A DNA stretch of 64,000 nucleotides from assembly GCA_949388605.1 (NCBI GenBank), contig CASKJV010000004.1, positions 59,596 through 123,595 of the forward strand, in the 5' to 3' direction. This document shows, one piece after another, positions 40,266 to 48,908 of the stretch. The stretch comes from an uncultured Clostridia bacterium. Lineage in GTDB: Bacteria > Bacillota > Clostridia > TANB77 > CAG-508. How positions within the stretch are numbered: the stretch's first letter is position 1; each line of letters begins with the position of its first letter. Both the position numbers and the translations under genes were made by a program. The notes beneath the pieces were generated by a model, which ran no database searches, had not been told where the DNA came from, and saw only the letters and a list, made by a program, of their open reading frames with translations.

Positions 40266-41642
40266 ATGGAAGTGCAAGAAAATCAAGAGAAATTTATAGA
40301 TTTAATTAATAAAAAAATATCAGGTAAAAATCTAAAATATTCTATTTTAACAATGGGATGCCAATTAAATGAAAACGATTCAGAGAAAATAGCTGGTATG
40401 TTAGAAAAAATGGGATATTCTGAAATAAGTGATTATAAAAATGCAGATTTAGTTATATTCAATACTTGCTGTGTTAGAGAAAATGCTGAAGAAAGATTAT
40501 TCGGGAAAATTGGTGAAATAAAGAAATTAAAAGAATCTAGAGATACTATTTTGGCAATTGGTGGTTGCATGATGCAAGAAAAAGGAATGCTTCAAAAAAT
40601 AAAAAAAAGCTATTCATTTGTTGATGTTATTTTTGGAACTCATACAATGCAAAATTTGCCAGAAGATATTTATAAAAGCTTAATAAATAAAGAAAAAGTT
40701 AAAGATGTTATAGATATAGATGGAGAAATTTATGAAGGTCTACCTATAAAAAGAAATGATAAATTCAAAGCCTCTGTTACTATTATGTATGGTTGCAATA
40801 ATTTCTGTACATATTGTATTGTGCCATATGTTAGAGGTAGAGAAAGAAGTAGAAAACCAGAGAAGATTTTAGAAGAAGTAAAACAATTAGCAGAAGAAGG
40901 ATATAAAGAAATAACTTTACTTGGTCAAAATGTAAATTCTTATGTTGGAAATGGTGAAATTAAAAATTTTGCAGATCTTTTGAATGAAGTTTGTAGAATT
41001 GATGGAATAGAAAGAATTAGATTTATTTCTCCACACCCTAAAGATTTTACAGATGATGTAATAGATGCAATTGCAAATAATGAAAAAATTTGTAAAATAA
41101 TTCATCTTCCACTTCAATCAGGAAATTCTAAAGTATTAAAATCAATGAACAGAAAGTATACTAAAGAGCAATATTTAAATTTAGTTAATAAAATGCAAGA
41201 AAAAATACCAGGTGTAGTGCTTTCAACAGATATAATAGTTGGATTTCCAGAAGAAACAGATGAAGAATTTGAAGATACATTAGATGTTGTAAGAAAGGTT
41301 AATTTTGAACAAATATTTATGTTTATATATTCTATTAGAGAAGGAACTGTTGCATCTGAAATGGAACAAATTCCAGAAGATAAAAAACATGAAAGATTTG
41401 AAAAATTAAAAAAATTATACGAATCAAGAGTTGATGAAAATAACGAAAAATACTTAAATACAGTTCAAAAACTTTTAATTGAAGGAACAAGTAAAAATAA
41501 TCATGAAATGTTTGAAGGAAGAACAGACACAAACAAAGTTGTTATTTTTAAACCAAATGAAGAAAATCAAATTGGAGATATTGTATCAGTTAAAATTACA
41601 GAAGCTCATAAATGGTATTTAAAAGGAGAAATTGTTAAATAG
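40266..41642 (+). CDS. miaB: tRNA-2-methylthio-N6-dimethylallyladenosine synthase
   Basis: TMGCQLNENDSEKIAGML, GCNNFCTYCIVPYVRGRERSR, TDIIVGFPEET. Confidence 0.95.
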   Translation: MEVQENQEKFIDLINKKISGKNLKYSILTMGCQLNENDSEKIAGMLEKMGYSEISDYKNADLVIFNTCCVRENAEERLFGKIGEIKKLKESRDTILAIGGCMMQEKGMLQKIKKSYSFVDVIFGTHTMQNLPEDIYKSLINKEKVKDVIDIDGEIYEGLPIKRNDKFKASVTIMYGCNNFCTYCIVPYVRGRERSRKPEKILEEVKQLAEEGYKEITLLGQNVNSYVGNGEIKNFADLLNEVCRIDGIERIRFISPHPKDFTDDVIDAIANNEKICKIIHLPLQSGNSKVLKSMNRKYTKEQYLNLVNKMQEKIPGVVLSTDIIVGFPEETDEEFEDTLDVVRKVNFEQIFMFIYSIREGTVASEMEQIPEDKKHERFEKLKKLYESRVDENNEKYLNTVQKLLIEGTSKNNHEMFEGRTDTNKVVIFKPNEENQIGDIVSVKITEAHKWYLKGEIVK

Positions 41643-42185
41643 ATGAAAAAAGAAAAATTAAAAGAATATTTAGAAAGTATACAATTTGATGAAGGGAATA
41701 TACAGGAAATACTTGAATTTGTTGATAATGAAAAAGACGTAAAATCATTATATGAAAAAATAGAATTTTTAAATAAAATAGGTGTAACTAAAGAAGGAAT
41801 TGATATTATTTTATCAGATAATCCATTATTTTTGACAACAGATTTAGAAACAGTAAAACGTAGTGTTAATTTTTTGAAAAATATTAAATTAGAAAATGTA
41901 GAAAAAATAGTTGAAATTAATTCAGAACTATTAAGTACATCAGATAAAGTTATGAGTGAAAATTACAAATTGTTAAAAGTACTAATGTCAGAAAGAGAAA
42001 TTTTAAATTTATTAAAAATAGATAGTGAAATATTATCTTTTAATACAGATTATTTAGAAAAAAGATTTGAGTTTTTTATTAAAAATGGGTTAAAAGACAA
42101 AATAAAAACTATTATTTTAAATAAAATAGAAGCTTTTGAAGACGAAGAAGATGAAATAGATTTAGAAGAATTAAAAAATATGTAA
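41643..42185 (+). CDS. Hypothetical protein with mTERF-like helical repeats
   Basis: Repeated GVTKEGIDIILSDNPLFLTTDLETVKRSVNFLKNI / LLKIDSEILSFNTDYLEKRFEFFIKNG pattern. Confidence 0.45.
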   Translation: MKKEKLKEYLESIQFDEGNIQEILEFVDNEKDVKSLYEKIEFLNKIGVTKEGIDIILSDNPLFLTTDLETVKRSVNFLKNIKLENVEKIVEINSELLSTSDKVMSENYKLLKVLMSEREILNLLKIDSEILSFNTDYLEKRFEFFIKNGLKDKIKTIILNKIEAFEDEEDEIDLEELKNM

Positions 42186-42224
42186 GTCAAAATTAATAGA
42201 GTATGATGAAAGGGAGTATAAGAT

Positions 42225-44837
42225 ATGGCAGAAGAATATTCACCTATGATGCAAAGTTATTTAGCTACAAAGGAACAATATAAAGATTGTATTTTATTTT
42301 ATAGATTAGGAGATTTCTATGAAATGTTTTTTGATGATGCTATTGTTGCATCAAGAGAACTAGAAATAACTTTAACAGGAAAAGCATGCGGATTAGAAGA
42401 AAAAGCTCCAATGTGTGGTGTACCACACCATGCAGTAGAAATGTATATGTCAAGATTAATTGCAAAAGGTTACAAAGTAGCAATATGTGAGCAACTTGAA
42501 GATCCTAAGAAAACAAAAGGAATTGTAAAAAGAGATGTTATAAGAGTAGTTACTCCAGGTACAGTAATTGAAAATAATATGTTAGAAGAAAAGAAAAATA
42601 ATTATATTATGAGCATTGCAAAAAAAGGAATGTATTATGGAATTGCAATTTGCGATATTAGTACAGGAGATTTTTATACAACTCAAATTAAATTGCCAGA
42701 AAATAATTTTGAAAAGCTATTAGATGAATATGCAAGATATTCACCTGCAGAACTTGTTGTAAATACTAGTATGGGAAATTCTGAAAAAGAATTAAGCATT
42801 ATGAAAGATAGAAATAATACATTTGTTACAATAAGAGATGATGAAATCTTTTCTAATGATTCTAAAACACTGTTAAATTTATATACTATAGTTGATAGTT
42901 TTGATAAACCAAAAGAAGAATTCAAAGATGAAGATTTAATAGTAGCAAGTATAAATGGTTTAATAAATTATTTTACAGAAACTCAAAAAGCAAGATTAGA
43001 ACATATAAACAGAATTCAAGTGTATGAAGTAAAAAAATATATGGCTTTAGATTTAAATAGCAGAAGAAGTCTAGAATTAACCGAAAGAATGAGAGATAAA
43101 TCTAAAAAAGGCACTCTTATTTGGGTACTTGACAAAACATCTACTTCAATGGGAGGAAGACTTTTAAGACGTTGGATAAATGATCCATTACTAGATGTAA
43201 ATGAAATTAATGAAAGACTAGAATCAGTTAAAGAACTAAAAGACAATATAATGCTTAGAGGAGATATTATAGAAATTTTAAAAAAAGTATATGATATAGA
43301 AAGATTAGCTGGCAAGATTTCTTATGGAAATGCTAATGCCAGAGATATGATATCTTTAAGAAATTCTTTAAGCAACTTACCAGAATTAAAACAAGTTTTG
43401 TCTATGACAAATTCAAAATTATTACAAAAATTGTATAATAAACTTGATGAATTAAAAGATATACATGAATTAATAGAAAAATCAATAGTTGACGAACCAC
43501 CAATTAGTATTAAGGAAGGTGGAATTATAAAAAAAGGATATAATGAACTTATTGATGAATATAGATCTGCAAGTACAGAAGGTAAAAATTGGATAGTAGC
43601 ATTAGAAGCTAGAGAAAAAGAAAGAACTGGAATTAAAAATTTAAAAATTGGATATACAAAAGTTTTTGGGTATTACTTAGAAATCACAAGATCTTTTTTA
43701 GATCAAGTTCCAGAAGATTATATTAGAAAACAAACTTTAACTGGTGCTGAAAGATTTATAACTGATGAACTAAAATCAATAGAAGATAAAATTTTAGGTT
43801 CACAAGAAAAGGTTGTTAGTTTAGAATATGAAGAATTTGCAAAAATAAGAAGTCAAATTGCTCAAAACATAGAAAGACTTCAAAATTCAGCTAGTAGTAT
43901 AGCTAATGTTGATGTTTTAACAAGTTTAGCAATTGTGGCAGAAGATAATAATTATATTTGCCCAATAGTAAATGATGGAGATACTATAGATATAAAAGAG
44001 GGACGTCATCCTGTTGTAGAAAAAATGATAGATAGTGGTACTTTTGTTTACAATGATTCTTATTTAGATTGTGATAAAACAAGAGTAGCAATAATAACAG
44101 GGCCAAATATGGCTGGTAAATCTACATATATGAGACAAGTTGCAATTATTACATTAATGGCGCAAATTGGAAGTTTTGTTCCAGCAAGTGAAGCAACAAT
44201 TGGAATAGTAGATAAAATATTTACTAGAGTAGGAGCATCAGATGATTTAAGTAGTGGACAAAGTACATTTATGGTAGAAATGAATGAAGTTGCAAATATT
44301 TTAAAAGAAGCAACACCAAAGAGTTTAGTAATATTAGATGAAATAGGAAGAGGAACATCTACATATGATGGACTTTCAATTGCATGGGCAGTAGCAGAAT
44401 ACATAGCTGATAAAGAAAAAATAGGTTGTAAAACATTATTTGCAACACATTATCATGAATTATTAGAATTAGAAGAAAAAGTTGAAGGAATAAAAAATTA
44501 TCAAGTTGAAGTAAAAGAAAAAGGTGAAGACATAATTTTCCTAAGAAAAATTATTGAAGGTGGAACAGATGAAAGTTATGGTATTCATGTTGCAAAACTT
44601 GCAGGAGTACCTAAAACAGCAGTAACAAGAGCAAATAAAATACTACGTTCTTTAGAAAAGGGCGGAGTAAAAATAAAAGAAGAAAAAGAATCAGCAAAAC
44701 AAGTAGAAGGGCAATTTGATTTGTTTAACTTAAAACTTGCAGATATATCACATGAACTAGATAAAATTAATATAAATGAACTCACACCAATAGATGCGTT
44801 AAACACATTAGTAAAATTAAAAGAAATGATAAAATGA
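42225..44837 (+). CDS. mutS: DNA mismatch repair protein MutS
   Basis: YSPMMQSYLATKEQYKDCILFYRLGDFYEMF, TGPNMAGKSTYMRQVA, DEIGRGTSTYDGLSIAWAV. Confidence 0.97.
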   Translation: MAEEYSPMMQSYLATKEQYKDCILFYRLGDFYEMFFDDAIVASRELEITLTGKACGLEEKAPMCGVPHHAVEMYMSRLIAKGYKVAICEQLEDPKKTKGIVKRDVIRVVTPGTVIENNMLEEKKNNYIMSIAKKGMYYGIAICDISTGDFYTTQIKLPENNFEKLLDEYARYSPAELVVNTSMGNSEKELSIMKDRNNTFVTIRDDEIFSNDSKTLLNLYTIVDSFDKPKEEFKDEDLIVASINGLINYFTETQKARLEHINRIQVYEVKKYMALDLNSRRSLELTERMRDKSKKGTLIWVLDKTSTSMGGRLLRRWINDPLLDVNEINERLESVKELKDNIMLRGDIIEILKKVYDIERLAGKISYGNANARDMISLRNSLSNLPELKQVLSMTNSKLLQKLYNKLDELKDIHELIEKSIVDEPPISIKEGGIIKKGYNELIDEYRSASTEGKNWIVALEAREKERTGIKNLKIGYTKVFGYYLEITRSFLDQVPEDYIRKQTLTGAERFITDELKSIEDKILGSQEKVVSLEYEEFAKIRSQIAQNIERLQNSASSIANVDVLTSLAIVAEDNNYICPIVNDGDTIDIKEGRHPVVEKMIDSGTFVYNDSYLDCDKTRVAIITGPNMAGKSTYMRQVAIITLMAQIGSFVPASEATIGIVDKIFTRVGASDDLSSGQSTFMVEMNEVANILKEATPKSLVILDEIGRGTSTYDGLSIAWAVAEYIADKEKIGCKTLFATHYHELLELEEKVEGIKNYQVEVKEKGEDIIFLRKIIEGGTDESYGIHVAKLAGVPKTAVTRANKILRSLEKGGVKIKEEKESAKQVEGQFDLFNLKLADISHELDKININELTPIDALNTLVKLKEMIK

Positions 44838-45276
44838 CCAATTGGGGACGTTAGTTTTTGGACATTTTTGACCATTTTTATACGTATGTTTAGTTAACTT
44901 GTTTGATGATATATATTTTAATAAAATTTAGGTGAAATAAAAAATTTACTTTATAAAAGAAATAATAAAAAATAACTTTATATATAAAAAGTCCATAATA
45001 TTTTAATATTATGGACTTCTTGTATATTTTCGATTAAGTATAAGTCGATTAAATAGATAATAAGAATTATACAGTTAATTATATAATTTATGATATTATT
45101 AAGAACTGTTATGATAAGGAATTTTATGATTGATAAAAAAATAATATATATAATTGAAAACTGAAATGCTGAGTATAGTTAATATTGAAATCTTAATATA
45201 TATATAATATTAATTAAACATACGTATAAAAATGGTCAAAAATGTCCAAAAACTAACGTCCCCAATTGGTCATTTT
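44831..45276. mobile_element. MITE-like non-coding element, 446 bp with 62-bp perfect terminal inverted repeats
   Basis: 44831-44892 aaaatgaccaattggggacgttagtttttggacatttttgaccatttttatacgtatgttta is the exact reverse complement of 45215-45276; no internal ORF. Confidence 0.85.
44989..45018. terminator. Hairpin inside MITE-like element
   Basis: AAGTCCATAATATTttAATATTATGGACTT. Confidence 0.65.
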
Positions 45277-45331
45277 TTTAAAATTCTTGCATATAATGTA
45301 TTTAGAATATATTGTGTGTAAGGAGTTTTTT

Positions 45332-47179
45332 ATGTGTGGTTTTGCGGGAATAGTAAATTTTAATAAAGATATTTCTAATGAATTTTCAATTATTAGAAAT
45401 ATGTCTGAAATATTGTCTAAAAGAGGACCTGATGAGGATGGATTGTATTTTTCTAGACATGCTAATTTAGCTCATAGGAGATTATCTATTATTGATATAG
45501 ATAATGGAAAACAACCAATGAGATATTCTATTGATGGCAGTACATATACAATTGTATATAATGGTCAACTATATAATTGTGATGAATTGAAAAAAGTTTT
45601 AGTAGAAAATGGGTTTAAATTTAAAGGACATTCAGATACAGAAGTGTTATTAAAAGCATATATTTTTTATGGAAAAGATGTATGTAAACATTTAAATGGT
45701 ATTTTTGCTTTTGCAATTTGGAATGATAAAAAAGAAGAATTATTTGTTGCAAGAGATCATTTTGGAATAAAACCATTTTATTATTTTATAAAAGAAGATA
45801 ATTTTATATTTGCTTCTGAAATTAAGGCTATATTAGAACATCCTCTTTGTAAACCTATATTAGATAAACAGGGAATTCATGAACTTTTTGGAATTGGACC
45901 AAGTCATACACCAGGCATAAGTCCATTTAAAGGAATTCTTGAATTAGAACCAGCTCATTTTATAGTATATAACAAAGAATCTTTTAGAAAAGAAGAATAT
46001 TGGAAATTAGAAACTAAAGAACATACAGACGATTTAGAGCAAACTTGTGAAAAAATAAGATATTTACTTAAAGATTCTGTTGAAAGACAATTAACTTCAG
46101 ATGTACCAATTGGAACATTACTTTCTGGTGGCTTAGATTCTAGTATAATTTCAAAATATGCTAAAGATTATTATAAAAGAGAATATGGCGAGAAATTAAA
46201 GACTTTTTCAGTTGATTATGTTGATCAAGAAAAGAACTTTGTGAAAAATGATTTTCAACCAAATACAGATAATTATTATATAGATTTAATGGTTAATTTC
46301 TTAGGAACAGAACATAAAAAGATTATTTTAGATACTCCAGAATTGTTTGGAAGTTTAGATGATGCAATGATTGCAAGAGACTTTCCAGGAATGGCTGATG
46401 TAGATTCTTCATATTTGTTATTCTTTAAGAATTTAAAAAAGGATATTACAGTAACACTTTCTGGAGAGTGTTCAGATGAGATTTTTGGAGGATATCCATG
46501 GTATTTTAGAGAAGATGCTTTGAATAGTAATACATTTCCATGGTCTATTGCAATTGACGAAAGACAAAATCTATTAAATAAAGATATTGCACATGAAATT
46601 GATTTAAGAAACTATATTGAAAAAAGGTATAATGATTCAATTTCAAAAGTTGAATTTTTAGAAAATGATACAGAAGATAATAAAACACATAGAAAATTAA
46701 TTTATTTAACTTCAAATTGGTTTATGCAAACACTTTTAGATAGAACAGATAGGATGTGTATGTTTAATGGCTTTGAAGTAAGAGTACCTTTCTGCGATTA
46801 TAGAATTGTTGAATATGCTTGGAATATACCATGGGAAATGAAAGCATATAAGGGAAGAGAAAAAGGGTTATTAAGATATGCTTTTGAAGGAATTCTTCCA
46901 GAAGAAGTAGTTTATAGAAAGAAGAGTCCATATCCAAAAACTCATAATCCAAATTATATGAAAATAGTAAAAAAAGAATTGTCTAAAATCATGGAAGATA
47001 AATCGGCTCCAATAAATGAATTATTAAATAGAGAGTATATTTTAGAAATTATAGAAACAGAAGGAAAAGCGTTTACAAGACCTTGGTTTGGTCAATTAAT
47101 GACTGGGCCACAATTAATGGCTTATTTAATTCAGGTAAATCAATGGCTAAAAAGATATAATCCTAAAATTGAAATATAA
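45332..47179 (+). CDS. asnB: Asparagine synthase (glutamine-hydrolysing)
   Basis: MCGFAGIVNF N-terminal Cys2, RGPDEDG, AHRRLSIIDI, LLSGGLDSSII; start at 45332 after aaggag. Confidence 0.95.
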   Translation: MCGFAGIVNFNKDISNEFSIIRNMSEILSKRGPDEDGLYFSRHANLAHRRLSIIDIDNGKQPMRYSIDGSTYTIVYNGQLYNCDELKKVLVENGFKFKGHSDTEVLLKAYIFYGKDVCKHLNGIFAFAIWNDKKEELFVARDHFGIKPFYYFIKEDNFIFASEIKAILEHPLCKPILDKQGIHELFGIGPSHTPGISPFKGILELEPAHFIVYNKESFRKEEYWKLETKEHTDDLEQTCEKIRYLLKDSVERQLTSDVPIGTLLSGGLDSSIISKYAKDYYKREYGEKLKTFSVDYVDQEKNFVKNDFQPNTDNYYIDLMVNFLGTEHKKIILDTPELFGSLDDAMIARDFPGMADVDSSYLLFFKNLKKDITVTLSGECSDEIFGGYPWYFREDALNSNTFPWSIAIDERQNLLNKDIAHEIDLRNYIEKRYNDSISKVEFLENDTEDNKTHRKLIYLTSNWFMQTLLDRTDRMCMFNGFEVRVPFCDYRIVEYAWNIPWEMKAYKGREKGLLRYAFEGILPEEVVYRKKSPYPKTHNPNYMKIVKKELSKIMEDKSAPINELLNREYILEIIETEGKAFTRPWFGQLMTGPQLMAYLIQVNQWLKRYNPKIEI

Positions 47180-47181
47180 AA

Positions 47182-47213
47182 GACAAAGAGGCTCTTTAAA
47201 GAGCCTCTTTGTC
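47182..47213. terminator. Perfect 32-nt palindrome, bidirectional terminator
   Basis: GACAAAGAGGCTCTTTAAAGAGCCTCTTTGTC between convergent genes. Confidence 0.8.
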
Positions 47214-47240
47214 GCATTCAGAGATACCATATGTAACTCC

Positions 47241-47486
47241 TTAATCTTCAATTTCACCAGGCAGTAGACCATATTTTTTAGAACCTAATTCTTCTTCGAA
47301 ATTGTTTCCACAATTATTGCAATGGCAGACTAATTTTACATCTACAGAGCTTAAAGATGGATAGGGCATGCCTAAAGAACCAGCATCTTGTACTCTCCGA
47401 AAACGATGATTATAATAAGTTTCTTTTGATGTTACATCTGTTGAGTTACATTTATCACATGTAACAATAATTTTAGTATTTACCAT
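47241..47486 (-). CDS. Small zinc-ribbon-like protein
   Basis: CDKCNST and CHCNNCG pairs; RBS ggagga upstream. Confidence 0.65.
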   Translation of the reverse strand: MVNTKIIVTCDKCNSTDVTSKETYYNHRFRRVQDAGSLGMPYPSLSSVDVKLVCHCNNCGNNFEEELGSKKYGLLPGEIED

Positions 47487-47919
47487 AGTTGTTTCCTCCT
47501 TGTTTATAGTTGTTGAATAAGGTTACTATAAAAATACCAAATATCATCTAATGTTTTTGCATTTTAGATTCTTTATCATAGAAATTCAATTGATAATTTT
47601 CACTCTCCATTCATTGTGTAAAATTCTTAATAGTGAGCCTATTAAAATGTTATAGATTGCTGAAATAGGAGAATATAAAAAATATATATAATATATTAAC
47701 ATATAATATATTAACATAAAAAAGGTGAAAAAGCAAGGACATGATTTACTAGTTAAATATTATTGTAAAGAAATGTTATATATTTTGTTAAATAATAGCA
47801 GTCTGAGAATTATAATAAATCAAGTGAAATAAGGCTATTTTTTTACTTAATATATGTTGCTTTTTTATATATTTAATGATATAAAATAATATGTATAAAA
47901 TTTATAATCAGGAGGAATT

Positions 47920-48825
47920 ATGGGCTTTTTTGATAAATTAAAACAAGGCTTAGGAAAAACCAAGAATTCAATTGATGAAAAAATTAATAATGTATTTAGT
48001 GTTTTTAGAAAAGTAGATGAAGAATTATTAGAAGAATTAGAAGAAGTTTTGGTTATGTCAGACATAGGAATGGAAACTTCTGTAAAAATTATTGATGAAT
48101 TAAGAATTAAAATAAAAAAAGAAAAAATTGAAGATGAAGAAGCTGTAAAAAAAGCTTTGAAAGAAATAATGGCAAATATATTAAATATTGCTGAACCAAA
48201 GCTTAACTTAGAAACTAAACCATCAGTTATTTTAGTGGTTGGAGTTAATGGAGTAGGAAAAACTACATCAATAGGAAAAATTGCAAATAATTTAGTAAAA
48301 GATGGAAAAAGGGTAGTAATAGCAGCAGCAGATACTTTTAGAGCAGCTGCAGTAGAACAACTTGAAATTTGGAGCCAAAGATCAGGTAGTCAAATAGTAA
48401 AAAAAGATGAAGGTGCAGATCCAGCGTCAGTAGTTTTTGAAGCTATTAAAAAAACAAAAGAATCAAATAGTGATGTATTAATTGTAGATACAGCTGGAAG
48501 ATTGCACAATAAAAAATATTTAATGGACGAGTTATTTAAAATAAAAAGAGTAATAGAAAAAGAAATGCCAGATGCTAGTAAAGAGGTTTTATTAGTTTTA
48601 GATGCAGAAACTGGTCAAAATGCAATTTCTCAAGTTAAAGCATTTAAAGAAACAACAGATATTACAGGTATTGTATTAACAAAACTTGACGGAACAGCAA
48701 AAGGTGGAGTTGTTTTAGGAATTGTTTCTGAAAATCAAATACCAGTAAAATTTATAGGTATTGGAGAGCAAATAGATGATATGCAAATTTTTAATGCAGA
48801 AGAATTTTTAGATGCAATTATTTAA
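47920..48825 (+). CDS. ftsY: Signal recognition particle receptor FtsY
   Basis: VILVVGVNGVGKTTSIGKIA, AADTFRAAAVEQLEIW, LTKLDGTAKGGV. Confidence 0.96.
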   Translation: MGFFDKLKQGLGKTKNSIDEKINNVFSVFRKVDEELLEELEEVLVMSDIGMETSVKIIDELRIKIKKEKIEDEEAVKKALKEIMANILNIAEPKLNLETKPSVILVVGVNGVGKTTSIGKIANNLVKDGKRVVIAAADTFRAAAVEQLEIWSQRSGSQIVKKDEGADPASVVFEAIKKTKESNSDVLIVDTAGRLHNKKYLMDELFKIKRVIEKEMPDASKEVLLVLDAETGQNAISQVKAFKETTDITGIVLTKLDGTAKGGVVLGIVSENQIPVKFIGIGEQIDDMQIFNAEEFLDAII

Positions 48826-48908
48826 AATGTTGAAAATGCATATTATAAAAATGCATAATACAAAATTTTAAATGTGCCTCTTTTGTTCGTAGAATTCTTA
48901 GAAAGGAA

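Noticed and set aside
44831-45276. Long inverted repeat as an ordinary terminator only
   Set aside because: 62-bp perfect arms 322 bp apart and a degenerate relative at 9 kb fit a MITE-like element better than a simple terminator.
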